Below, in pieces: positions 8,341 to 16,904 of a stretch of DNA of 64,000 bases; within the stretch, counting starts at the first letter, position 1, and each line of letters opens with the position of its first letter. Source of the stretch: Prauserella shujinwangii (lineage in GTDB: Bacteria; Actinomycetota; Actinomycetes; Mycobacteriales; Pseudonocardiaceae); the NCBI RefSeq assembly GCF_003001955.1, contig NZ_PVNH01000005.1:372001-436000 (forward strand). The letters run 5' to 3'. The position numbers and the translations under genes were made by a program. The notes beneath the pieces were generated by a model. That model ran no database searches and had not been told where the DNA came from. It saw only the letters and a list, made by a program, of their open reading frames with translations.

Positions 8341-9353
8341 AGCCGCGCCCCGCGCTCGCCGAGCGCCAGCCGGGCGAGCCGCGTGTACGAGTCGAGCATC
8401 TCCGCGCGGTCGTAGGTGCTCATCGTGATCAGCAGCTCGTCGGCGCCGGTGCTCGCCACGAGCCGGTCCAGCGCGGGCGCCACCTCGTCGGGTGTGCCGT
8501 ACAGCTGGCCGCGCAGTGCCTGTTCGAGCAGCTCAGCCTCGCGGCCGGACGGTTCGGGCACCGCCGAGGGCGGGCGCAACGGCGGGAAGACGCCGCGCGT
8601 CCGGGACTCGACCATCGACCACGCCTCGGGCAGCAACAGCGCCCTGGCGCGTTCGGTGGTCTCGGCGACCGCGACGGCACTGGAGACGACTACGTACGGG
8701 CACGGCCACAACGGAGAGGGCCGGAACTCGCGCCGGTACCGCTCGACGCGTTCGGCTGTCGCCGCCGTCCCGCCGACCGGGGCCAGGACGAGCGCCAGCC
8801 CCAGCTCGGCGGCGAGCCGCGCGCCCGCACCGGTGGCCAGCACGAACGCGGGCACGCGCAGGCCCTCGGCGGGGAAGCCGTGTACGCCGGGATGGGCAGG
8901 TTGCTCCCCGGTGAAGTACCCGAGCAGCTCCCGCACCTGCTCGCCGAACCGCTCGGCGTCCGCCTTGCCGTGGCCCAGCGCCGCCCGCACGCCCCCGGTG
9001 AAACCCACCGAGCGCCCCAGCCCCATGTCGATCCGCCCGGGAAACAGCGCCTCCAGGGTGCCGAACTGCTCGGCGACCACCAGCGGTTGATGGTTGGGCA
9101 GCATCACCCCACCGGTGCCGACCCGGATCCGGTCCGTCGCCCCGGCGATCGCGGCGGCGAGCACGGTCGGCGCCGAACCCGCGACCCCGGGCACGCTGTG
9201 GTGTTCCGACACCCAGAAGCGGTGGTAACCGAGTTCCTCCGCCTGCCGCGCGAAGCGGACGGTGTCGCGGACGGCCTCGGCCGTGTCCTGCCCCCGCCGC
9301 GTGCTCGACCGGTCGAGGATCGACAGCGGCACACCGGGCCCGCCTGTGCTCAT
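8337..9353 (-). CDS. LLM-class (luciferase-like) flavin-dependent oxidoreductase, MsnO8-type
   Basis: 338 residues. Motifs of the bacterial luciferase-like TIM barrel are clear: FWVSEHHS (46-53), GGVMLPNHQPLVVAEQFGTL (81-100) and GRIDMGLGR (106-114), matching the MsnO8/YwcH-like subfamily that uses FMN or F420. I start at ATG 9353, which gives the usual N terminus (VPLSILDRSST); an in-frame upstream GTG region would add 15 unlikely residues. Substrate unknown. It ends tail-to-tail on the amidase gene. Confidence 0.85.
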   Translation of the reverse strand: MSTGGPGVPLSILDRSSTRRGQDTAEAVRDTVRFARQAEELGYHRFWVSEHHSVPGVAGSAPTVLAAAIAGATDRIRVGTGGVMLPNHQPLVVAEQFGTLEALFPGRIDMGLGRSVGFTGGVRAALGHGKADAERFGEQVRELLGYFTGEQPAHPGVHGFPAEGLRVPAFVLATGAGARLAAELGLALVLAPVGGTAATAERVERYRREFRPSPLWPCPYVVVSSAVAVAETTERARALLLPEAWSMVESRTRGVFPPLRPPSAVPEPSGREAELLEQALRGQLYGTPDEVAPALDRLVASTGADELLITMSTYDRAEMLDSYTRLARLALGERGARL

Positions 9354-9390
9354 GCCCGGTACAACGCGAGCGCGGACCCGGCATTCCGGA

Positions 9391-9582
9391 TCAGTCACCG
9401 GGATGAGCCAGCAGCCGCCTGCCGAAGGTGCGCCAGGCGAGTGCGGTCACGGCCGCCATCACCGCCCCGGCGGCCCAGAACGGGGCGGTGATGCCGAACG
9501 CGTCGGCGATCGGCCCGCTCACGAGGCTGCCGACCGCCGCACCGCCGATGCCGAACAACCCGTACGCGCTGTTCACCCGCCG
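9391..9582 (-). pseudogene. C-terminal remnant of an MFS transporter
   Basis: About 63 codons encode RRVNSAYGLFGIGGAAVGSL, then a glycine-rich loop, IADAFGITAPFWAAGAV and a final hydrophobic helix. This matches the last two transmembrane segments of a drug/sugar major facilitator permease of about 400 residues; everything upstream is missing and the segment begins directly after the stop codon of the citrate-lyase-like gene. No ribosome site is present. I read it as deletion debris rather than a functional 61-residue protein. Confidence 0.7.
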
Positions 9583-10440
9583 CTAGCCCTTCCCGACGGC
9601 CTCCGCGAGCGACAGGATGCGCCGCGCGTTGTCCACGTGCAGGTTCTCGATCATCCGACCGTCCACGGTGACCACGCCACGGCCCTCGCTCCGTGCCTGC
9701 TCGAACGCCTCGATCACCGTGCGCGCCTGCGCGATCTCCTCGTCCGACGGCGCGAAAACGCGGTTGCACGGCTCGATCTGTCCCGGGTGGATGAGCGTCT
9801 TGCCGTCGAAGCCGTACTCGCGGCCCTGCCTGCACTCGGCCTCGAAGCCCTCGAGGTCCCGCACGTCGTTGTAGACGCCGTCCAGGATCACCTTGCCGGT
9901 CGCCCTGGCGGCGAGCAGGCACAGCGAGAGACCGCCGAGCAGCGGCCCCCTGCCGGGCACGAACTCGGCGTGCAGTTCCTTCGCGAGATCGTTGGTGCCC
10001 ATGACGAGCACGGTGAGCCGGTCGCTCGCCGCGGCGATCTCCTCCGCGTGCAGCATCGCCACCGGCGTCTCGACCATCGCCCAGATCTTCGTGTGCTCCG
10101 GTGCGCCGCCGAGTTCCAGCGCGCGCTCGATGTTGTGCACCTGGCGCGCGGAGTTCACCTTCGGCACCACGACGGCGGCGGGACCGGCCTGTGCGGCGGC
10201 CCGCAGGTCAGCGTCGTGCCACTCGGTGTCGAGGCCGTTGACGCGGATCGTCACCTCACGCGACCCGTAGTCGCCCGCCGCCGCGGCGGCGCAGACCCGT
10301 TCGCGCGCGGCCGCCTTGGCGTCCGGGGCCACGGCGTCCTCGAGGTCGAGGATCAACGCGTCGGCGGGCAGCGTCTTGGCCTTCTCCAGGGCCCGCTCGC
10401 TCGAGCCGGGCAGGTACAGGACCGATCTGCGCGGCCTCAT
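9583..10440 (-). CDS. HpcH/HpaI aldolase / citrate lyase beta-like (CoA-ester lyase or thioesterase)
   Basis: 285 residues with the CitE-like TIM barrel: [19 protein letters not shown], metal/CoA site [12 protein letters not shown] (31-42), [12 protein letters not shown] and MVETPVA. Family members cleave or hydrolyse malyl-CoA, citramalyl-CoA or similar esters. The ATG overlaps the stop of the longer paralogous gene by 4 nt (ATGA), making a two-gene operon. In ethylmalonyl-CoA and methylaspartate-type pathways a malyl-CoA lyase is paired with a malyl-CoA thioesterase of this size, so this may be the thioesterase (Mcl2-like) member. That split of roles is inference. Confidence 0.8.
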   Translation of the reverse strand: MRPRRSVLYLPGSSERALEKAKTLPADALILDLEDAVAPDAKAAARERVCAAAAAGDYGSREVTIRVNGLDTEWHDADLRAAAQAGPAAVVVPKVNSARQVHNIERALELGGAPEHTKIWAMVETPVAMLHAEEIAAASDRLTVLVMGTNDLAKELHAEFVPGRGPLLGGLSLCLLAARATGKVILDGVYNDVRDLEGFEAECRQGREYGFDGKTLIHPGQIEPCNRVFAPSDEEIAQARTVIEAFEQARSEGRGVVTVDGRMIENLHVDNARRILSLAEAVGKG

Positions 10441-11510
10441 GAGCCCAGCGCCTCCTTCGTCGCCGCGTCGTACGCCTCGGCCAGCTCGGGATCGCGCGCG
10501 GCGAGCGCGTCCGCGAGCTCGGCCACCACGCGGCACTGCTTCACCGACGCGTCGTCCTGCATCTTCCCGTCGATCATCACCGCGCCCGTGCCGTCGCCCA
10601 TCGCGTCGATCACCCTGCGCGCCCAGGCCACGTCGGCCGGGTCGGGCGAGAAGACCTTCTTCGCGATGTCGATCTGCACCGGGTGCAGGCTCCACGCCCC
10701 GACGCAGCCGAGCAGGAAGGCGTTGCGGAACTGGTCCTCGCAGCCCACGACGTCGCGGATGTCCCCAAACGGGCCGTAGTAGGGGAGGATGCCGTGCATC
10801 GCGCACGCGTCCACCATGCGCGCGACGGTGTAGTGCCAGAGGTCCTGCTGGTAGGTGGTGCGGCCCTCGGTGAGCTCCTCGCCGACCGGATCGGTCCGCA
10901 CCAGGTAGCCGGGGTGGCCGCCGCCGACGCGGGTGGTCTTCATCCGGCGGCTCGCGGCGAGGTCCGCGGGGCCGAGCGAGATGCCCTGCATGCGCGGGCT
11001 CGCTCCGGCGATCTCCTCGACGTTGGCGACCCCGCTCGCCGTCTCCAGGATCGCGTGCACCAGCAGCGGCCTGGTGAGGCCGGCCCGCGCCTCCAGCTGG
11101 GCGAGCAGCCGGTCGACGTAGTGGATGTCCCGCGCGCCCTCGACCTTCGGAATCATGATCACGTCGAGCTTGTCGCCGATCTCGGTCACCAGCGTGATCA
11201 GGTCGTCGAGGACCCACGGCGAATCCAGGCTGTTGACCCGGGTCCACAGCTGGGTCCGGCCGAAGTCGGTGGCCTTGGCGATGCGCACCAGCCCCCCACG
11301 GGCGGCTTCCTTGCGGTCCGCCCTGACGGCGTCCTCCAGGTTGCCGAGGAGCACGTCGACCTTCTTCGCGAGCTCCGGTGCCTTCGCGACCATCTTCTCG
11401 TTGCTCGGATCGAAGAAATGGATCATCCTCGACGGCAACGTGGGGATCTGCCTGACCGGCTCCGGTGCCCCCACGGCGAGGGGCGCGAAGAAGTCCTTCG
11501 GCGAGCGCAT
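10437..11510 (-). CDS. Malyl-CoA/beta-methylmalyl-CoA lyase-like HpcH/HpaI family protein
   Basis: 357 residues, longer than classic CitE. Key stretches are [14 protein letters not shown] (28-41), [17 protein letters not shown] (54-70, the metal-binding LED), [20 protein letters not shown] and [14 protein letters not shown], plus an insertion around [12 protein letters not shown] that is characteristic of malyl-CoA lyases. The enzyme would interconvert malyl-CoA with acetyl-CoA and glyoxylate, or methylmalyl-CoA with propionyl-CoA and glyoxylate. Ribosome site GGAGG lies at 11515-11519 on the minus strand. It is the first gene of the operon with the shorter paralogue. Confidence 0.8.
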   Translation of the reverse strand: MRSPKDFFAPLAVGAPEPVRQIPTLPSRMIHFFDPSNEKMVAKAPELAKKVDVLLGNLEDAVRADRKEAARGGLVRIAKATDFGRTQLWTRVNSLDSPWVLDDLITLVTEIGDKLDVIMIPKVEGARDIHYVDRLLAQLEARAGLTRPLLVHAILETASGVANVEEIAGASPRMQGISLGPADLAASRRMKTTRVGGGHPGYLVRTDPVGEELTEGRTTYQQDLWHYTVARMVDACAMHGILPYYGPFGDIRDVVGCEDQFRNAFLLGCVGAWSLHPVQIDIAKKVFSPDPADVAWARRVIDAMGDGTGAVMIDGKMQDDASVKQCRVVAELADALAARDPELAEAYDAATKEALGS

Positions 11511-11852
11511 CGGTCCTCCAACACTGGCGGTTACTCGGCCGTGACCTTAACGTGCGGGGGTACGGCACCGCTGCGGTGAACGTCACCCGGCGGATGCCCT
11601 GTTCGGCGGGGGTGCACGGACCGTTCGCCCCGACATCACCCGTCCGGCGGCACGGTCGGACCGAAGTCCGTTGACCGCCTACCGACCGGTCACCGACCGT
11701 TCGGCGCCGCCGATCGCAGCCGAGGTCACTACCCGCAGACCAGCGGTGTTCCGAGCTGGTACCCAGTTCATGTGCCGTTTTTCGCAAGCGGCGCCGCACA
11801 AGGACTGTGACTCGCATTCGATTCGCAGACACAGCAGAAGGAGGCGGACTTC
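11511..11852. other. Divergent intergenic region (342 nt)
   Basis: No gene is evident. It contains the start signals of the malyl-CoA-lyase operon (minus) and of the gene at 11853 (plus). A cluster of related motifs is visible: CGGTCGGACCG (11653-11663, 5-1-5 palindrome), ACCGACCG twice, one helical turn apart (11681-11688, 11692-11699), and GACCGGTC (11684-11691). These could be a regulator site. AAGGAGG lies 8 nt before the GTG at 11853. Confidence 0.4.
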
Positions 11853-12494
11853 GTGGCGGTAACACCTGGGCAGACCGCGGTGACGAGCGGTTCCAACGAC
11901 ACCCGGTCGCTCCCCAGTCGCGTCGTCCCGCCGATCGAGCTGCCGGCGAGCGAGGAACAGCTGGCGAGGGAGGCCGCGGCGCAGCTCGGCTGGGACGGCG
12001 TCGTGCTGCCGAGGATGACGTTGTTCGGCCGCCGGGTCTTCGTCGTCGCCCGCCTGCGTACCGAGGCGCACGCGGAGCGGATCGCGATGGGCGTGGCCCC
12101 GGTCACCGACCGGGCGACCGTGTCCACCTGGACGTGGCCCGAGCTGGCGGCCACCGCACCGGCCGCCGCCGCCGAGATCGTGGGGGTGCTGGCCGTGGCC
12201 CGCCACTGGCGCACCGGGATGGCGTCCACCGTCCCGTTCGCCCGCTACGGCGACGCGGCCATGGTCCTGCCCGCCTCCGCGACGATGAGCCACGACTACG
12301 TCGACAACTGCCTGCCGCGGGCCCGGATCTACGGGCTGGCCGTCGTGTCGGCCGACGAGGACGCCGTGGTGAACCTCGACCTGGCCGGACGGGGCGAGCG
12401 AATGACGGTCGGCGAGGACGCCGTGTCCCGCTGGGTCAACGAGATGGTCTACGAGCAGCTGCTGGCGGCGGAGGTGCCAGCCGGGGCCGAGTGA
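11853..12494 (+). CDS. Conserved actinobacterial protein of unknown function
   Basis: 213 residues, GTG start chosen by the AAGGAGG ribosome site. No signal peptide and no transmembrane helix. The N-terminal 35 residues look disordered; the rest is an alpha/beta domain with VVLPRMTLFGRRVFVVARLR, WTWPELAATAPAAAAEIVG, VAVARHWRTGM-like (VLAVARHWRTGMAST) and a terminal helix WVNEMVYEQLLAAE. I recognise no catalytic motif. It is followed 19 nt later by a separately promoted SDR gene, so the two are not clearly an operon. Confidence 0.65.
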   Translation: MAVTPGQTAVTSGSNDTRSLPSRVVPPIELPASEEQLAREAAAQLGWDGVVLPRMTLFGRRVFVVARLRTEAHAERIAMGVAPVTDRATVSTWTWPELAATAPAAAAEIVGVLAVARHWRTGMASTVPFARYGDAAMVLPASATMSHDYVDNCLPRARIYGLAVVSADEDAVVNLDLAGRGERMTVGEDAVSRWVNEMVYEQLLAAEVPAGAE

Positions 12495-12513
12495 CCTCGG
12501 TAGGGTTGGCCAC

Positions 12514-13167
12514 ATGCGTGTGGTGATTGCCGGTGGCCACGGAAAGATCGCGTCGCACCTGCAGCGGATGCTCGCCGCGAACGGCGATCAGGCGGTGGGC
12601 ATCATCCGTGACGCCGGTCAGTCGGCGGGCCTGCGCGACCTGAGCGCCGAGCCGGTGGTCCTCGACCTCGAGCTGGCGGAGACCGACGAGGTGGCCGAGG
12701 TGCTCGCCGGCGCCGATGCCGCGGTCTTCGCCGCCGGGGCTGGCCCCGGCAGTGGCGTGGCCCGCAAGGACACAGTGGACCGAGGGGCGGCCGTGCTGTT
12801 CGCCGAGGCCGCCGAGCAGGCAGGTGTCCGGCGGTTCGTGCAGATCAGCTCGATGGGGGCCGGGCACGAGATCGACGAGGCGCGGGTCGGCGAGGTGTTC
12901 GCCGCCTACCTCCGGGCGAAGGCCGCCGCCGAGCAGGACCTGCGTGAACGGGACCTCGACTGGACGATCCTGCGTCCCGGGCGGCTGACCGACGAGCCCG
13001 GCACCGGACTGGTGCACCTCGCCGACAGCGTGCCGCGAGCCGACGTGCCCCGGGAGGACGTCGCCGCCGTGCTGGTGGAGCTGCTGGCCGACGCCGTGAC
13101 GGCGGGGCGCACGCTGGAGCTGACCTCCGGCAACACGCCCATCGAGGAAGCCGTCTCCCGCCTGTAG
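12514..13167 (+). CDS. NAD(P)H-binding atypical short-chain dehydrogenase
   Basis: 217 residues. The Rossmann motif VIAGGHGKIASHL (4-16) and the internal FVQISSMGAG plus WTILRPGRL are those of the NmrA/SDR_a5-like group of NAD(P)-binding proteins that act as reductases or redox sensors. The usual catalytic YxxxK appears in the variant YLRAK. TAGGGT at 12501-12506 ends 7 nt before the ATG with no ribosome site, so the mRNA is probably leaderless. Ends 7 nt from the convergent GNAT gene. Confidence 0.82.
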   Translation: MRVVIAGGHGKIASHLQRMLAANGDQAVGIIRDAGQSAGLRDLSAEPVVLDLELAETDEVAEVLAGADAAVFAAGAGPGSGVARKDTVDRGAAVLFAEAAEQAGVRRFVQISSMGAGHEIDEARVGEVFAAYLRAKAAAEQDLRERDLDWTILRPGRLTDEPGTGLVHLADSVPRADVPREDVAAVLVELLADAVTAGRTLELTSGNTPIEEAVSRL

Positions 13168-13174
13168 TGTCCAC

Positions 13175-13645
13175 TCACGACGGTTGCGGGGTGAGGTCAC
13201 GGGCGAAACAGCGGGAGAGTGGCTCGCCCCGGTACGGGCCGAAGTTGTCGATCGCCCGGTAGCCCTCCCGCTCGTAGAACCGGATCGCGTCCGGCTGCGC
13301 GGGGCCGGTCTCCAGCTTCACCGTGCGGACACCGAGCCGCCACGCGTGCCGTTCCAGTTCGCGCAGCACCGCCACCGCCACCCCGGAGCCGCGCGCGTCC
13401 GGCACCACGTACATCCGCTTGATCTCGGCCGTCTCCGGTCCCAGCAGCCGGAGCGCGCCGCATCCGACGGCCCGGCCGGTGCCGTCCCTGGCGACGAGGA
13501 ACACGGCGATGTCCCCCGCCGACGGCCGGGCGCCGGGCTCATGGTCGTCGCTGCCGTAGCGCGCGTCGAGTTCGGCCCGTTGCGCCGCGCGCAGCCGCTC
13601 GCCGTCGGCGGAGTCCCACTCCTCGGTTCGCACGTCGATGTCCAT
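13175..13645 (-). CDS. GNAT family N-acetyltransferase
   Basis: 156 residues. The acetyl-CoA-binding motif VVPDARGSGVAVAVLRELE (Q/RxxGxG variant), the preceding ALRLLGPETAEIKRMYV strand and the C-terminal AIRFYEREGYRAI are classic GNAT signatures. The start ATG at 13645 follows AAGGAGG closely. The substrate is unknown. It is divergent from a TetR regulator and the tandem operators between them make it the likely target. Its last codons read TCG TGA inside the recurring GTCGTGAGTG element. Confidence 0.85.
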   Translation of the reverse strand: MDIDVRTEEWDSADGERLRAAQRAELDARYGSDDHEPGARPSAGDIAVFLVARDGTGRAVGCGALRLLGPETAEIKRMYVVPDARGSGVAVAVLRELERHAWRLGVRTVKLETGPAQPDAIRFYEREGYRAIDNFGPYRGEPLSRCFARDLTPQPS

Positions 13646-13656
13646 GCGCCTCCTTC

Positions 13657-13685
13657 GTAACAAATGTTACCGTAACAGATGTTAC
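13657..13685. promoter_or_regulatory. Tandem TetR operators GTAACAnnTGTTAC
   Basis: Two perfect 6-2-6 palindromes, GTAACAAATGTTAC (13657-13670) and GTAACAGATGTTAC (13672-13685), lie 15 bp apart in the 53-bp gap between the divergent GNAT and TetR genes. The spacing and symmetry fit two dimers of the adjacent TetR protein binding cooperatively to control both genes. Confidence 0.8.
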
Positions 13686-13698
13686 GAAAGGTGGTCGC

Positions 13699-14286
13699 AT
13701 GGCACGCACAGCGGACCGGGTCGCCCAGGCCGAGCGGATCTCGCAGGCGGTGTGGCGGATCATGGCCTCCTCCGGACCGCAGGGCCTCACGCTGCGCGCG
13801 GTCGCCGCGGAGGCGGGGTGCACGACCGGGCTGGTGCTGCACCGCTTCCCGGACAAGCGGGCACTGCTCGTCCATGCCCGCGACCTGCTGCACGAGCGGA
13901 CGGGCCGGACGATGGACCGGCTCGAAGCCGGGGCCGAGCCACCCGGCCGGGTGCTGCGGTCGGTGCTGGTGCTTGCCGCGTCGCTCGATCCGGACAAGCG
14001 GCAGGAGGCCCGCGTGTGGCTCGGCTACCTCGCCGCGGCCCTCGCCGACGAGGAGCTGGCGGCCAGGCACACCACGGCGAACCGGTCGTTCCTCGCGCGC
14101 GTCGCGCGGCTGGTGGCGCGAACGCGCCCGGACTGGTCCGCGGACGCGGTGTCCACCGTCGCGACGGCGCTGGTCGCGCTGGTGGAGGGCGTCAACACCC
14201 TCGCCGTCGCCGATCCCGAGACCTACTCCGCCGAGGTCCAGGAAGCCGTACTCGACCGCACGCTCGCGTCCTACGGACTGTCCTGA
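13699..14286 (+). CDS. TetR family transcriptional regulator
   Basis: 195 residues. The N-terminal HTH spans about residues 10-55, with the recognition region LRAVAAEAGCTTGLVLHRFPDKRALL. The C-terminal helical domain is ligand-binding and of the TetR_C_6/BetI-like type. The gene is preceded by GAAAGGTGG and the two palindromic operators described at 13657-13685, so it is very probably autoregulated and also controls the divergent acetyltransferase. Inducer unknown. Confidence 0.88.
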   Translation: MARTADRVAQAERISQAVWRIMASSGPQGLTLRAVAAEAGCTTGLVLHRFPDKRALLVHARDLLHERTGRTMDRLEAGAEPPGRVLRSVLVLAASLDPDKRQEARVWLGYLAAALADEELAARHTTANRSFLARVARLVARTRPDWSADAVSTVATALVALVEGVNTLAVADPETYSAEVQEAVLDRTLASYGLS

Positions 14287-14291
14287 GCCAC

Positions 14292-15605
14292 TCATGACAT
14301 CCCGGCCGCGCCGAGTACGCGGTCGAGGTAGGCGTTGCGGAAGACGCTGTTCGGGTCCACCTCGGCGCGGACCCGGAGGAAGTCGTCGAACCTCGGGTAC
14401 CGCTCGCGCAGCGCGGCGGCGTCGAGCGGGTGCAGTTTGCCCCAGTGCGGCCGCCCGCCGACCGACCCGGCGATGTCGGCGAACGCCGCGAAGTACTGCC
14501 GGTACGGCATGCCGACGTACTGGTGCACGGCGATGTAGGCCGAGTCGCGCCCGTACGCGGTCGACAGCCACACGTCATCGGCGGCGGCCACCCTGACCTC
14601 GACCGGGAACGCCACGGGGCACTCCAGCTTCGGCACCAGCGCCCGCAGCTCGGCCAGCACGCCGGGCAGTGCCTCCCTCGGCACGGCGAACTCCGACTCG
14701 ACGAACCGCACGGACCTCCGCGTCGCGAACACCCGGTGCGAGGTGTCGGAGTACCGGCGCTCGGACAGCGCGCCGGAAGCGACCCGGCCGAGGGTGGGGA
14801 CCAGTCGCGGCACGGTCCGGCCGAGGCGGCACAGCGCGCCGAACGCGACGTTCTCGGCGAGCGTGTAGTCGACGAACTCGCGCACGGCGGACAGCGGCCG
14901 CGCGGTCGTGCCCGCCGGCTGCCGGTTGTTCCGCTTGACGAGTGCGTTGCGGCCATAGGGGAACCAGTAGAACTCGAAGTGGTCGTTGGCCGCGGCCAGC
15001 TCGTCGAACCCGTCGAGCACCTCGGCCAGCGGGCGCGGGCCCTCCTCGGCCGCCAGCACGAACGCCGGTTCGCAGCGCAGCGTCACCGTGCTCAGCACGC
15101 CCAGCGCGCCCAGCCCGACCCTGGCCGCCGCGAACAGCTCCGGCCGCAGCTCCTCCGAGCAGGTGACCACGGTGCCGTCGGCGAGCACGATCTCCAGTGC
15201 GGCGACCTGCGTGGCCAGGCCGCCGAGGCGCGCGCCCGTGCCGTGCGTTCCGGTGGAGATCGCCCCCGCGATCGTCTGCGCGTCGATGTCTCCGAGGTTC
15301 GTCATGGCCAGCCCGAGCACGTCGAGTTCGGCGTTGAGGGCCCGCAGGGTGGTGCCCGACCGCACGGTGACGAGCCCGGTCACGGTGTCCGCGGCGACGA
15401 TCCCGGTCCACTGCGAGAGGTCGATCGCGTCCGACTCCGCCACGCCGATCCCGGTGAACGAGTGCCCGCTGCCGAGTGCGCGGACCGTTCGCTCCTCGAC
15501 CGCGGCGCCGGCCACCACCTGAGCGATCTCCGCGGTGCTGCGCGGCCGGTGCACGCGCAGCGGTGTCGCGGTCTCGGTACCGGACCAGTTGGTCCACGTT
15601 CCCAC
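14292..15605 (-). CDS. D-arabinono-1,4-lactone oxidase-type FAD enzyme
   Basis: 437 residues from GTG 15605. The FAD-binding VAO domain shows the covalent-flavin motif ALGSGHSFTGIG (His48), NLGDIDAQTIAGAISTGTHGTG, and the C-terminal ALO domain with RPHWGKLHPLD, the HWGK signature of aldonolactone oxidases. Oxidation of a sugar lactone to an ascorbate-like product or a related polyol is expected; exact substrate unknown. Divergent from the PLP aldolase gene with about 100 nt between. Confidence 0.85.
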   Translation of the reverse strand: MGTWTNWSGTETATPLRVHRPRSTAEIAQVVAGAAVEERTVRALGSGHSFTGIGVAESDAIDLSQWTGIVAADTVTGLVTVRSGTTLRALNAELDVLGLAMTNLGDIDAQTIAGAISTGTHGTGARLGGLATQVAALEIVLADGTVVTCSEELRPELFAAARVGLGALGVLSTVTLRCEPAFVLAAEEGPRPLAEVLDGFDELAAANDHFEFYWFPYGRNALVKRNNRQPAGTTARPLSAVREFVDYTLAENVAFGALCRLGRTVPRLVPTLGRVASGALSERRYSDTSHRVFATRRSVRFVESEFAVPREALPGVLAELRALVPKLECPVAFPVEVRVAAADDVWLSTAYGRDSAYIAVHQYVGMPYRQYFAAFADIAGSVGGRPHWGKLHPLDAAALRERYPRFDDFLRVRAEVDPNSVFRNAYLDRVLGAAGMS

Positions 15606-15701
15606 GGCTGCTCCCCCGCTCGTCCCTCGTGCGACCGAAAGTGAGCACACGATAAGTGAATGCTATTCGCGTTTCAATCGTCGTTGCCGTACCGTACTGC
15701 T

Positions 15702-16889
15702 GTGACCTCCCTGAACGCGATGACGTACGACGTGGCGACGAAGGATCTCGACCCGCCGCTCGCCATCGTCGACCTCGCTGCGTTCGACGCGAACGCCGCT
15801 GATCTCGTGCGCAGGGCGGGCGGCGTCCCGCTGCGCGTCGTGAGCAAGTCGGTGCGGTGCCGGGCCCTGCTGGAACGCGTGCTCGCGCGGCCCGGCTTCT
15901 CCGGAGTGCTCGCGTACTCGCTCGCCGAGGCGCTGTGGCTGTTCCACCACGGCACGAGCGACGACATCGTCATCGCCTACCCGACCGTCGACCATGAGGC
16001 CCTGCGCGCGCTCGCCGCCGACCCTGGCGCTCGTGCCGCGATCACGCTGATGGTGGACTCCACCGAGCACCTCGACGTGGTCGACGACGCGCTCGGTCCC
16101 GGCCACCCGGACGTCCGGGTGTGCCTGGAGCTCGACGCGAGCTGGCGGCCGCTGCCTGGCGTCCACATCGGGACCCGCAGGTCCCCGGTGTTCACCCCGC
16201 GCCAGGCCGGTGCGCTGGCCAGGACCATCGTCGCGCGACCGGGGTTCCGCCTGGTGGGAATGATGGCCTACGAGGGGCAGATCGCCGGTGTTCCCGACGC
16301 CGAGGGGGGCGTGCGGGACCGGCTCGTGCGGCTGGTGCAGCGTCGCTCCGCCGCCGAGCTGGCCCGGCGCAGGGCGGCGGCGGTCGCCGAGGTCAGGGCG
16401 GTGACCGAGCTGGAGTTCGTCAACGGGGGCGGCACCGGAAGCATCGAGTCCACCCGGGCGGACGGTGCCGTGACCGAGATCGCCGCCGGGTCCGGCCTGC
16501 TCGGACCGCGGCTGTTCGCCGGGTACTCGCGGTTCTCCCCGCGGCCTGCGGCGCTGTTCGCGTTGCCCGTGGTGCACCGGCCCGCCCGCGGCATCGTGAC
16601 CCTGTTCTCGGGCGGGTTCGTCGCGTCGGGCCAGCCGGGACCGTCCCGGTTGCCGTGCCCGCACCTGCCCTCGGGCCTGCGGCTGCTGCGGGTCGAGGGC
16701 GCGGGCGAGGTGCAGACGCCGGTCGCGGGGCGGGCCGCCCGTTCCCTGCGTCTCGGCGACCGGGTGTGGTTCCGGCACGCCAAGGCGGGCGAGCTGGCGG
16801 AGCGGTTCACCGAGTACCACCTGGTCAGCGGTGATCGCATCGAGCGCACGGTGCCGACCTACCGCGGTGAGGGCCGGTCGTTCGGCTGA
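15702..16889 (+). CDS. PLP-dependent amino acid deaminase/aldolase (DSD1/D-threonine-aldolase-like)
   Basis: 395 residues of the alanine-racemase-fold III family. The PLP lysine is K49 in RVVSKSVRCRALLERV; the C-terminal D-serine-dehydratase-like domain follows from about residue 250, with the metal-binding His/Cys expected near RVWFRHAKAGELAERF. These enzymes act on D-threonine, D-serine or similar beta-hydroxy amino acids. The start is uncertain: TACCGT at 15690-15695 puts a leaderless start at GTG 15702, while ATG 15720 is also possible and neither has a ribosome site. Confidence 0.78.
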   Translation: MTSLNAMTYDVATKDLDPPLAIVDLAAFDANAADLVRRAGGVPLRVVSKSVRCRALLERVLARPGFSGVLAYSLAEALWLFHHGTSDDIVIAYPTVDHEALRALAADPGARAAITLMVDSTEHLDVVDDALGPGHPDVRVCLELDASWRPLPGVHIGTRRSPVFTPRQAGALARTIVARPGFRLVGMMAYEGQIAGVPDAEGGVRDRLVRLVQRRSAAELARRRAAAVAEVRAVTELEFVNGGGTGSIESTRADGAVTEIAAGSGLLGPRLFAGYSRFSPRPAALFALPVVHRPARGIVTLFSGGFVASGQPGPSRLPCPHLPSGLRLLRVEGAGEVQTPVAGRAARSLRLGDRVWFRHAKAGELAERFTEYHLVSGDRIERTVPTYRGEGRSFG

Positions 16890-16904
16890 TCCGCCGGAGC
16901 GGGG

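Noticed and set aside
9583-11865. Apparent 760-residue minus-strand protein joining two CitE-like genes
   Set aside because: The upstream portion is an out-of-frame shadow of the malyl-CoA-lyase-like gene; the true short gene begins at ATG 10440.
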